Assembly (NCBI RefSeq): GCF_039545135.1
Contig: NZ_BAABRU010000008.1
Coordinates: forward strand, 1-64,000
Length of the DNA: 64,000 bases
Direction: 5' to 3'
Source: Herpetosiphon gulosus
GTDB lineage: Bacteria > Chloroflexota > Chloroflexia > Chloroflexales > Herpetosiphonaceae
The notes below the pieces were generated by a model, which was given only the letters and a program-made list of their open reading frames with translations, had not been told where the DNA came from and did no database searches. This document shows, one piece after another, positions 7,811 through 15,227 of the stretch. Position 1 is the first letter of the stretch. Every line of letters starts with the position of its first letter. Made by a program: the position numbers and the translations under genes.

Positions 7811-9160
7811 TTAGAGTGGTTGGCCGCGTTCGGCAGCTTGTTCGACAGCGCGAACCAAGAAGATTGGCCGTTGGCTGCTGCGAATGAGCTTGGTTGCTAC
7901 GCTGCCCATCCACATGCGGCTGAAGCCACTGCGGCCATGAGTTGCCATAACGATCATGCTGGCAACTGCTTCTTGGGCAATTTCGTCGATCATTTCGGCG
8001 GGTGTGCCGCTTACGACGAGATGGCGTATTCGCAGGCGTGGCGTTTGCAGCGATTGCTCAAGCTGTTGCAAATATTTCTGGGCTTGCTCACGGGCTTGGG
8101 CTTTTTCGCCAGCGCTCCACATTGGCACAAGTCCCGATTCGATCAAACCTGGATCGTCGATGCCCGGGGTGACACTTAGCAAGACTAACTCAGCACTATG
8201 GGCCTCGGCTAGTTGGCTAGCCAATGGCAAGGCTTGTTCAGCGATGGCTGAGCCGTCGAGTGGCACAACAATTGTGCGCAATTCGGGCGGAATTTTAAAG
8301 GTTTCAACTTTGCGTTCATCGCCATGGATGACCAAAATTGGCACTGGTGTAGCTTGGACTAATTTTTCAGCGATGCTGCCGAGTACCCAACGCCCAAGCC
8401 CACTGCGGCCATGGCTGGCCAGCACAATCTCACGCACGCTGTTTTGTTCGGTCGCAAATTGGACAATTGCATGGGCTGGCTCGCCATCGAGCACGGTTGT
8501 TCGTACCGCCAAACCTTGTTGTTCATAGCGAGCTTTGAGTTCATCAAGGTAGGTTTGGGCTGCTTGGCGTTCGTCGGCTAGCCATTGGCGGCTATCAACG
8601 GCGCTTGGTACTGGCCATTCGTAAGCCGGAACCAGCGGCGGATAGCCAATAACCCGAACTAAATGCAAAACACTGCTGTTGCGGCGAGCTAAAACGACTG
8701 CATAATCCAAAGCCTGTTCCGCTAACAGTGAACCATCAAGTGGAATCAACATTTGGCGTTCCATAACCAATCCTCCTTTGGATTGGAGAGCGACATTGCT
8801 CTCAACAAGGTGATCAAGTTCACCGAGTAGGGGGGCTAACGAGCTAGGTTTTTCCAAATATGAAGTGATTGGCAAGTTGCGTAGACGTTGCCGCATGCTC
8901 GGTGAACTACCCGAAGCGACCACGGCAATGGCTGTGGCAGGTTGCTCTTCGCAAAGTTGTTCGAGTAAGCGCAACCCATGCAGCCGAAATGGCGCGGGGT
9001 CAATCACGACTAGGTTGGGGCTATGAGCCTGAACACTAGCCCAATCAGCTTGTTTAACAATATTGACTTGGACGTTCTGGCCCCAACGCCGCTGAAATCG
9101 TGCGGCAGTTGTTTGGGCTGAACCTTGATCTGGGTCAATGATCACGATTGAGTAGCTCAT
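7811..9160 (-). CDS. Receiver-like domain fused to tandem universal stress protein domains
   Basis: A 449-residue cytoplasmic protein. Residues 1-120 look like a response-regulator receiver fold (IVIIDPDQG, Asp54 in VVIDPAP, Lys104 in LEKP), though the acidic pocket is partly degenerate. Residues 133-280 and about 288-440 are two USP domains, each with the ATP-binding GRSG...GS motif (HGRSGLGRWVLGS and HGRSGFSRMWMGS). ATP-binding USPs usually help survival under stress or starvation. A near-perfect RBS lies inside the gene, just before Met133, so the tandem USP part can probably be made on its own. The full-length start has only a weak RBS. A dedicated terminator follows. Confidence 0.88.
   Translation of the reverse strand: MSYSIVIIDPDQGSAQTTAARFQRRWGQNVQVNIVKQADWASVQAHSPNLVVIDPAPFRLHGLRLLEQLCEEQPATAIAVVASGSSPSMRQRLRNLPITSYLEKPSSLAPLLGELDHLVESNVALQSKGGLVMERQMLIPLDGSLLAEQALDYAVVLARRNSSVLHLVRVIGYPPLVPAYEWPVPSAVDSRQWLADERQAAQTYLDELKARYEQQGLAVRTTVLDGEPAHAIVQFATEQNSVREIVLASHGRSGLGRWVLGSIAEKLVQATPVPILVIHGDERKVETFKIPPELRTIVVPLDGSAIAEQALPLASQLAEAHSAELVLLSVTPGIDDPGLIESGLVPMWSAGEKAQAREQAQKYLQQLEQSLQTPRLRIRHLVVSGTPAEMIDEIAQEAVASMIVMATHGRSGFSRMWMGSVATKLIRSSQRPIFLVRAVEQAAERGQPL
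8762..8778 (-). promoter_or_regulatory. Internal RBS and start codon for a USP-only product
   Basis: On the minus strand AAGGAGGA (8778-8771) is followed after six bases by ATG (8764-8762), in frame with the USP gene. It would give a 317-residue protein starting MERQMLIPLDG, exactly at the first USP domain. It is a far better RBS than that of the full-length start. Confidence 0.65.
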
Positions 9161-9315
9161 GGCCTGCTATCCTTGTTATCACTGTAGATAGTGTAGAACG
9201 GATAGCCTGTCAATCGGGTTAAGAGAGGATAACCAAATGGTGTTAAAATCCTTACCAATGCCAAAAGCCACGTTTCGCCATTGAATCGTGGCGGCTTGAT
9301 TGTTCAGTCTGCGGT

Positions 9316-10890
9316 TTAGAGCAGGACGCTGTAGGCGCGTTCGATATCGGCTTGGTTGTTAATGTCGGTTAGGGTCTCGCTTGGAATGGCTTCATCAACC
9401 GTGAGCACCATAATTGCCGTGCCACGTGGGCTTGAGCGACCAACGTGCATCGCCGAAATGTTGATATCAGCCGTACCCAGCAATGTGCCAATCCGCCCGA
9501 TAAAGCCAGGCCGATCTTGGTGGAAGGTGAATAACATCGAGCTGGTTGGCACCAAATCGAGCCAAAATTCGTTGATTTGGACGATGTGAGCTTCGCCACG
9601 TACCACCGTGCCGCCGAAGGTATGCACCACACCATCGCTGGTAGTCACCACCAATTGCAACAATTCGGTGTAGGTTTCAGCATCGGGGCGATGGGTTTCG
9701 TTGATGGTTAAGCCGCGTTCGCGAGCCAAGAATGGCGCATTAACCGGAGTAACCCGACCTTCTGAGCCACCTTCGAGTAAGCCTTGCAAGACTGCCAACT
9801 TAATTGGTTCGCTGGTCAGGCCCGCTAAAGCACCGTTGTAGACAATTTGATACGATTGGGCTGGTAGATCGACCAATTGGGTGCTGAGCCGAGCCAATTT
9901 GCGGCCAAGATCGAGATATGGCCCAACAATCGCCCACTCTTCGGGAGCCACAAACGGCGCATTGACGGCATAGCGTGGCGAGCGGCCAGCCAATACATCA
10001 ACGATGCCTTCGGCCACATCGGCGGCAGTCAAAGCTTGGGCTTCTTCGGTTGAAGCGCCTAAGTGCGGCAAGACAATCGCTTTGGGGTGGGTGACGATTG
10101 GGCCAGTTGGTGGTTCTTTAGCAAATACGTCGAGAGCTGCACCGCCAAGATGGCCCGATTCCAAGGCTTCAAACAAGGCTTCTTCATCGATCACGCCGCC
10201 ACGGGCACAATTGATGATATAACTGCCTTTTTTCATTTGGCTCAAGCGTTGGGCATCGAATAAATTGCGAGTAGCGTCGATCAAGGGGATGTGCAATGAA
10301 ATAACATCAGCGCGGCTGGTTAATTCATCAAGCGTCACTGGGGTCACGCCAAGTTGAGCCGCACGTTCAGCGTTAATAATGGGGTCGTAGGCGATAATAT
10401 TCATTTCCAAGGCACGGGCACGCCGAGCAACTTCCGAGGCAATCCGACCAAAACCGACCAAGCCTAAGGTTTTGCCGCGAACTTCCCAACCGCCATATTT
10501 GCTGCGTTCCCATTTACCATTTTGCAAGGCGCTGTGGGCTTGGGGAATGTTGCGGGCGAGACCAATCATCAAACCAATTGTCAGCTCGGCGACTGCAATA
10601 CTGTTTGATGCTGGAGCGTTAACCACCAAAATCCCTTGCTGATTAGCGGCAGCCAAATCGATGTTGTCAACACCCGTCCCGGCGCGGCCAACAACTCGAA
10701 GTTTGGTGCCTGCTGCAAGCACTTTAGCGGTAACTTTGGTTTGCGAACGCACGATCAAGGCATCGTACTGTGGCAAAGCCTCCAACAGGGTTTCTGGTGT
10801 AAGATCAAGACGAACATCAACCTCGGCGACCTCTTTAAGCGCCGCAAGGCCTTCGGCACCAATCTTCTCCGTGACCAGGATACGATCCAT
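9316..10890 (-). CDS. serA: D-3-phosphoglycerate dehydrogenase
   Basis: Oxidises 3-phosphoglycerate to 3-phosphohydroxypyruvate with NAD+, the first step of serine synthesis. The 524-residue length fits the long bacterial form. Residues 1-300 are the catalytic/NAD domains with the nucleotide motif GLVGFGRIA (143-151) and the catalytic Arg230 (CARGG), Glu259 (AKEPP) and His276 (PHLGAS). About 315-445 is the allosteric substrate-binding domain and 450-524 the ACT domain, a likely serine sensor. The start MDRILVTEK is preceded by AGGAG ten bases upstream; an extension to 10956 would run through the terminator-like hairpin and is rejected. Confidence 0.95.
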   Translation of the reverse strand: MDRILVTEKIGAEGLAALKEVAEVDVRLDLTPETLLEALPQYDALIVRSQTKVTAKVLAAGTKLRVVGRAGTGVDNIDLAAANQQGILVVNAPASNSIAVAELTIGLMIGLARNIPQAHSALQNGKWERSKYGGWEVRGKTLGLVGFGRIASEVARRARALEMNIIAYDPIINAERAAQLGVTPVTLDELTSRADVISLHIPLIDATRNLFDAQRLSQMKKGSYIINCARGGVIDEEALFEALESGHLGGAALDVFAKEPPTGPIVTHPKAIVLPHLGASTEEAQALTAADVAEGIVDVLAGRSPRYAVNAPFVAPEEWAIVGPYLDLGRKLARLSTQLVDLPAQSYQIVYNGALAGLTSEPIKLAVLQGLLEGGSEGRVTPVNAPFLARERGLTINETHRPDAETYTELLQLVVTTSDGVVHTFGGTVVRGEAHIVQINEFWLDLVPTSSMLFTFHQDRPGFIGRIGTLLGTADINISAMHVGRSSPRGTAIMVLTVDEAIPSETLTDINNQADIERAYSVLL

Positions 10891-10917
10891 GAGGTAGTTA
10901 CTCCTGTGGTAGTAAAC

Positions 10918-10945
10918 AAAAAAGGGCAGATGGACACGCTCTGCC
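10918..10945 (-). terminator. Intrinsic terminator in the serA leader (possible attenuator)
   Basis: On the minus strand GGCAGA (10945-10940), a nine-base loop and TCTGCC (10930-10925) are followed by CTTTTTT. The hairpin ends 28-34 bases before the serA start codon, too close for a separate promoter downstream, so it should lie inside the serA leader. A second small hairpin (GCCA/TGGC) lies at 10949-10960. Confidence 0.55.
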
Positions 10946-10977
10946 GCTGCCAGCACTGGCTGATGGGAGTTTTGTGT

Positions 10978-10983
10978 ATTGTA
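10978..10983 (-). promoter_or_regulatory. Candidate -10 of serA
   Basis: TACAAT on the minus strand, about 90 bases upstream of the serA start and upstream of the terminator-like hairpin. No convincing -35 is visible. Confidence 0.35.
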
Positions 10984-11098
10984 TCACAAGCCACAAACCA
11001 CGCTGTTGCAGCAATGTATCGGCCAATGTATCTCGCGGTGTATGTGCTGCAACTAGCGCCGCTTTATACTGCTTGCATCAACACAAGGAGCGAGCAGT

Positions 11099-11383
11099 AT
11101 GAACCACCCAACCATTCAAAAAGATACTGGTGCTTGGATCGCTTTTACTTGGATTTCGTTCTTCATTTCGATTGTGGCATTGCTCTTGGGCATTTATCAT
11201 GCGCCAGTTGATATTTGGGTCAAGAGCTTTTTGGCGGTTGCCGCCTTGTTTGCAATTGGTAGTACCTTTACCTTGGCCAAAACTATTCGCGATAACTCTG
11301 AAGCCAGCAAAATGATTAATCGCTATGCCGATGCCAAAACCGAGCAAATCATCTCTAATTATGAGATCCGCGCTTCAGTCTAG
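11099..11383 (+). CDS. YiaA/YiaB-family two-helix membrane protein
   Basis: A 94-residue inner-membrane protein with two predicted transmembrane helices, about residues 13-33 and 40-60. The loop after helix 2 has TIRDNSEASK, matching the TxRDxxE signature of the YiaA/YiaB two-helix domain family, whose function is unknown. One YiaAB unit is present, against two in E. coli YiaB. The start has AAGGAG eight to nine bases upstream. It is monocistronic and divergent from serA, and followed by repeat-rich DNA. Confidence 0.75.
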   Translation: MNHPTIQKDTGAWIAFTWISFFISIVALLLGIYHAPVDIWVKSFLAVAALFAIGSTFTLAKTIRDNSEASKMINRYADAKTEQIISNYEIRASV

Positions 11384-11560
11384 CGAAGGATGAAGGATGA
11401 GGGATGAGGGATGAGGGATGAAGAACAGCGCACATAGCGACAGCATTTATGATTGGAGCTAGATTTAAAAGTAAGCTTGGTGCTCTTGGTGGATTAAATT
11501 TTTAACGCAGAGGCGCAGAGAATCTATAGCTATTGGCTTTGTGGGCTATTTGTAAGGATT
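11384..11560. repeat. GGATGAAG tandem repeats and B-type module
   Basis: Immediately after the YiaA-like gene come five tandem copies of GGATGA(A/G)GG-type units (about 11385-11424). They are followed by TAACGCAGAGGCGCAGAG (about 11502-11519) and a CTATAGCTATTGGC block. No gene is seen in 11384-11848. Confidence 0.7.
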
Positions 11561-11584
11561 TATACGGTTATCAACTGCTACCAT

Positions 11585-11754
11585 TCCCTCACCCCTGACC
11601 CCCTCTCCCGCACGCGAGGGGGAATCATCCCTGCATAGGCATGGCTGAGCTTGGCCCGTTCCCCTCTCCCGCACGCGAGGGGGAATCATCTCAGCATGAC
11701 CATTGGAATGCCCCTCGCCCGCCGCCGTGGGAGAGGGGTTGGGGGTGAGGGAAC
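11585..11754. repeat. Large REP-like inverted element with internal 30-bp direct repeat
   Basis: The outer arms CCCTCACCCCTGACCCCCTC and GAGGGGTTGGGGGTGAGGG are inverted. Inside, 30 identical bases, starting CCCCTCTCCCGCACGCGAGG, occur at 11600-11629 and again at 11661-11690. The element is related to that at 4724-4821. Confidence 0.8.
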
Positions 11755-11848
11755 GTAATTCACTGTCAATCGTATGAACCGTTACACCTAGGATAGATCT
11801 TCATCGCACTCGTGGTTAAAACTGGCCCCTGATTCCTAGACCCTGCCG

Positions 11849-12691
11849 CTAGTGTGCAAACTCCTGCTGATAAATTGCTTGGATTTTGGCCAAAACTGCG
11901 TGGGCTTGCTGTGCTGCTGGAAGGGTCGTTGCCTTACCTTTATTGATAAAACTGCCACTTGGAAATTGCTGTTGATTGAAGGCTGCATTATACAAACGGT
12001 CAGCACCATTACTAGGATGTTTAAACAGCAAGCCATGAAAAGGTCGCAGCCACCAAGGCAAGCCATTGTTGGTTTTGATCGAGCCACGATTACCCCCAGG
12101 ACAAACACTGTAGAGTTTGATACCTTCTTTTGCGAGTTGCGGCGCAAGCGCTTGGTTCCAGAGCGAAAGTGCTAATTTGGATGTTGCATATGGCCCAAAG
12201 AGCTTTTTGAAGCTTTGAGGCCGTTCAAGCTGCTCGATCTCAAGCTTTCTGAGGGTCAACAGCACATTCGACGAGGTATTAATGATTGTTTTGTGCTGGC
12301 CACGCAATAGCAATTCTTTCAGCTCCATGGCGATGATATACGGCACAACGCTCTGCAATTCGAAACTTAATTCGCGCCCTTGCGGCGAAAAAACGAGTTT
12401 TTCGGTTGTTCGGCCTGCGTTGTTGAACAGCAGATCGAGGCTGGTTTCTTGCTGTTTAATCGTTTGTAAGGCAGCGCGAAGTTGGCCAAAATCGCTGATT
12501 TCGGCTTGGTAGCTGCGCAGGTTGCCCGCAGCTTGGGCCGCTTGTAGAATTGGCTCGTTCGTGGGAAACTGTGAACGCATCAAACCAATGACTGTCCAGC
12601 CTTCGCCGAGCAGCCGTTTGGTCAGTTCGAGGCCAATACCTGAGTTTGCTCCGGTGATCAAGGCAGTCTTTGAGGGCGATTGGCTTGGCAT
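11849..12691 (-). CDS. Short-chain dehydrogenase/reductase
   Basis: A 280-residue NAD(P)-dependent oxidoreductase with a Rossmann fold. The cofactor motif TGANSGIG is at 13-20, NNAG at 90-93, the catalytic Ser is in INTSS (140-141) and the Tyr-x3-Lys is YATSK (Tyr168, Lys172). The Arg39 after strand beta-2 (GLMRS) hints at NADPH preference. Substrate is unknown. GGAGC lies about six bases before the ATG. It is divergent from a TetR regulator, and a perfect palindrome lies between the two starts, so it is very probably the regulator's target. Confidence 0.88.
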   Translation of the reverse strand: MPSQSPSKTALITGANSGIGLELTKRLLGEGWTVIGLMRSQFPTNEPILQAAQAAGNLRSYQAEISDFGQLRAALQTIKQQETSLDLLFNNAGRTTEKLVFSPQGRELSFELQSVVPYIIAMELKELLLRGQHKTIINTSSNVLLTLRKLEIEQLERPQSFKKLFGPYATSKLALSLWNQALAPQLAKEGIKLYSVCPGGNRGSIKTNNGLPWWLRPFHGLLFKHPSNGADRLYNAAFNQQQFPSGSFINKGKATTLPAAQQAHAVLAKIQAIYQQEFAH

Positions 12692-12704
12692 AGATGCTCC
12701 ATTG

Positions 12705-12734
12705 ATTTATTTTATAGAACGCTATAAAATAAAT
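12705..12734. promoter_or_regulatory. Perfect 30-bp palindrome, likely TetR operator
   Basis: ATTTATTTTATAG (12705-12717), spacer AACG, CTATAAAATAAAT (12722-12734): two perfect 13-bp arms. It sits 14 bases before the SDR start and 53 bases before the TetR start, overlapping the AT-rich promoter zone of both. Confidence 0.8.
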
Positions 12735-12786
12735 TTACTGGATGTTTTAGCGAATGTCAAATTTTTCTAGTGATCGATAGATAATT

Positions 12787-13404
12787 ATGCAGATAACCCG
12801 ACCGCGAGGCCGACCGCGTACTTTTGATCGGCAAGCAGCGCTTGATGCGGCGATGGAATTATTTTGGCGACATGGCTACGAAGGCACATCGATTGCCGAT
12901 TTGACCACGGCGATGGGCTTTACGCCGCCGACCTTGTATGCAGCCTTTGGCTCGAAAGAAGATTTGTATCGCGAGGTGATTCAGCATTTTCTGCTGCGTG
13001 GTGAGCGCCGACGCATGGAAGCGGCGCTGAATCAAGCTAGTGCGTATGCCATGCTGCGCTATTATTTGTATGCTGCTGCTGAGAGCTTTACCGACCCCAG
13101 CACACCAGCTGGTTGTATGGTGGCGACGGCAGCCTTGCAATGTGCGGTCGAAAATCAACCAATTGTTCAAGAAGTAGCGCGAATTCGCCATCAGATGTTT
13201 GTTGCATTTGTCGAGCGACTTGATTTAGCTAAGAATAATCATGAATTGCCAACAACGATTGATTCGCTGGCATTAGCCAATTTCTACACCGCAATTGTGC
13301 AGGGTATGTCGGTGCAAGCAATTGATGGTGCAAGCCGCGCCGATTTGATTGCAGTTGCCGATTTAGCGCTGAGCGCATGGCCAGGTGCGAAGGATGAAGG
13401 ATGA
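12787..13404 (+). CDS. TetR-family transcriptional regulator
   Basis: A 205-residue one-component repressor. The N-terminal helix-turn-helix is at about 15-60 (RQAALDAAMELFWRHGYEG, then TSIADLTTAMGFTPPTLY and AAFGSKEDLY), which is the classical TetR signature. The C-terminal ligand and dimerisation domain resembles that of the AcrR/YxaF-type regulators, with conserved PAGCMV near residue 102. It is divergent from the SDR gene and probably represses both genes through the palindrome at 12705-12734. No clear RBS precedes the ATG, so the exact start is less certain. Confidence 0.88.
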   Translation: MQITRPRGRPRTFDRQAALDAAMELFWRHGYEGTSIADLTTAMGFTPPTLYAAFGSKEDLYREVIQHFLLRGERRRMEAALNQASAYAMLRYYLYAAAESFTDPSTPAGCMVATAALQCAVENQPIVQEVARIRHQMFVAFVERLDLAKNNHELPTTIDSLALANFYTAIVQGMSVQAIDGASRADLIAVADLALSAWPGAKDEG

Positions 13405-13640
13405 ATTATGAGGGATGAAAGAAGGCAACGAGAGCAGATTTTAACGCAGATGGTGCAAAGGGCTTGGATTCAGGGGTCTGAGGTTAGGTCTTTAACACAG
13501 AGGCGCAGAGAGGATTAGGCATCAGGGGCCAGCGATCAGGCTTCAGGCTTCATGATTGGGCTGTGTAGTTCAAATCTAGCCCCTGAAACCTGACCCCTCG
13601 CCCTTCGTGTAACTTCGTGCCCTTCGTGGATCAAACCTCA
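13387..13640. repeat. Modular degenerate intergenic repeat (locus 2)
   Basis: After (and slightly into the end of) the TetR gene come GAAGGATGAAGGATGA, TTAACGCAGATGG, TTTAACACAGAGGCGCAGAG, GATCAGGCTTCAGGC, TAGCCCCTGAAACCTGACCC and CTTCGTGTAACTTCGTGCCC, followed by TTCGTGGATCAAA. These are the same phrases found at the other mosaic loci. No gene is seen here. Confidence 0.65.
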
Positions 13641-13694
13641 ACCTCTCTGTTTCGATATGCTATACTTGAGGGCGTGTCTGTAGGAGACTGAACC

Positions 13695-14267
13695 GTGTCA
13701 ACAAGTATTGCTTTTGCCCTCTTTTTTGTGTTGCTTAGCCCCATTTTGACTGCGATTTTGCTGCGTTTTTTGCGCACGCGCCTGAGTGCTTTACCGTTTT
13801 ATTCGATTGCAGGCGTGCTTTTTGGGCTGGCAGCAGCTGCCGCGATTTGGCTGGTCAGTCAGCATCAAGCCAATGTTCAGCTTGGCAGCTTGGTGCTTAT
13901 CCAACAGCAAGGGATCGATTTGGAAGTACCGCCTGAGGCCGAACCAACCGCGATGCCAACCCAAGTGTTGCCAACCTTGGCGGCTACGGCAACCCGTTTA
14001 GCCCCAACCGCAACAACCCGCCCAAGCGCTACGCCAACCGACCAACCAACCGCAACCACTGAAGCTACCGCTGAACCAACCGCAACCAGCGAGCCAAGCG
14101 CTACGCCAACTGCTGAACGCCGTACCTACACGGTTGAAGATGGCGATACCTTACGCTCAATTGCTGAAGCATTTGATGTAACGATTGCTGAATTGCTCGA
14201 AGCCAATGATCTCACGCCGCAACAAGCTGATCAGCTTCAGCCAGGCGATGTGTTGATTATTCCTTAG
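13695..14267 (+). CDS. Membrane-anchored LysM protein
   Basis: A 190-residue protein from a GTG start with TAGGAG upstream. Two transmembrane helices (about 3-23 and 35-53) are followed by a Thr/Pro/Ala-rich linker (about 75-142) and one C-terminal LysM domain (about 144-190: YTVEDGDTLRSIAEAFDVTI, then ELLEANDL and QLQPGDVLIIP). LysM binds N-acetylglucosamine in peptidoglycan or chitin, so it should face the cell wall. It is the first gene of a tight four-gene operon; the next gene starts ten bases after its stop and also has a LysM domain. Confidence 0.85.
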   Translation: MSTSIAFALFFVLLSPILTAILLRFLRTRLSALPFYSIAGVLFGLAAAAAIWLVSQHQANVQLGSLVLIQQQGIDLEVPPEAEPTAMPTQVLPTLAATATRLAPTATTRPSATPTDQPTATTEATAEPTATSEPSATPTAERRTYTVEDGDTLRSIAEAFDVTIAELLEANDLTPQQADQLQPGDVLIIP

Positions 14268-14276
14268 TGAGGTTTT

Positions 14277-15227
14277 GTGCGTATTATTGGCTTGTTGCTG
14301 GGCTTGTGCTGCTTGGTTGGTTGTGCATCCGCTGCGCCAAATCCAACGCCTAGCCCAGTTGTGGCAATTGCAACCCCAACGACTATTAGCATAACCGCAA
14401 CAGCGCTTGATCCAACTCCGATCAGCTTAACCGCTACGCCGATGGCCTTGGCCTTGACCTGGCAATCCTACACGGTTTATCGGGTTGAGCCAGGCGATAG
14501 TTTGGAATCAATTGCTGAGCGTGGGGCAAGCTTTCCCTTATTTATTAGCCGTTACAATCGACTGAATCGCCCAATTGAAGCGGGCCAGTTGTTGATTGTG
14601 CCACGTTTGGAGAGCGATCAGCCGAATAGTTTGCCCTCAACTCCGATGCTGATTAGCCGTGGCTTTACCAGCCAAGCATGGGTTGGGCTAAGCTGTGATC
14701 TGAGGGCGGCAGCCGCGCCAATTGAGCCAATGTTGCAAACCCTTGCCAGCCAATCGATCACAATGACCTTTTTTCTAAATGTTGATTGGATTGAGCAAAA
14801 CCCGCAGGACTTACCACAACTCGCGGCGGCTGGTCATGAGCTGGCCAGTGGCGTGGCGCTTGAGCAAATTGAGTCTGAAACATTAGCCCAAGCCTTGAAT
14901 CAAACCGAAACTGCTTTGACCAACCAACTTGGCATGGATGCTTCGGTGCGCCCCTATTTGCGAATTTGGCAGCAACCAAGTAGCCCAACCTTAGCTGAAC
15001 TTGCCGCCCAAAACGGCTATTTGCTGCTCGATAACGCCCAAGCACGCGATGCATTGGCCTTGGCCGAGGAGTTAATGCAGCCTGAGCAAGCAGCAAGTTA
15101 TCGCGGGGAATTGATTATGCTCGATTGTAGTGATCCTGAGCTTGCCGCAGCCTTGCCGTTAATCATTGAGCGCTTGCAGCAAGCTGGTTTGCAGCTGCGC
15201 AGTATTGCGGAAGTGATGCAGCCATGA
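14277..15227 (+). CDS. LysM lipoprotein with degenerate polysaccharide-deacetylase-like domain
   Basis: A 316-residue surface lipoprotein from a GTG start. The signal peptide ends in LVGC with lipid-attachment Cys16, then a Thr/Pro-rich linker and a LysM domain at about 62-110 (YTVYRVEPGDSLESIAERG). Residues 120-316 resemble a NodB-type deacetylase fold in layout (TFFLNVDWI, AAGHELASG, YLRIWQQPS), but the metal-binding Asp-Asp and HxxxH set is not recognisable, so activity is doubtful. The stop overlaps the next start (ATGA). The domain assignment beyond LysM is inference. Confidence 0.75.
   Translation: MRIIGLLLGLCCLVGCASAAPNPTPSPVVAIATPTTISITATALDPTPISLTATPMALALTWQSYTVYRVEPGDSLESIAERGASFPLFISRYNRLNRPIEAGQLLIVPRLESDQPNSLPSTPMLISRGFTSQAWVGLSCDLRAAAAPIEPMLQTLASQSITMTFFLNVDWIEQNPQDLPQLAAAGHELASGVALEQIESETLAQALNQTETALTNQLGMDASVRPYLRIWQQPSSPTLAELAAQNGYLLLDNAQARDALALAEELMQPEQAASYRGELIMLDCSDPELAAALPLIIERLQQAGLQLRSIAEVMQP

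Noticed and set aside
11600-11690. CRISPR-like direct repeats
   Set aside because: Only two copies of a 30-bp unit, 31 bp apart, inside a REP-like inverted element; no cas genes and no further repeats.
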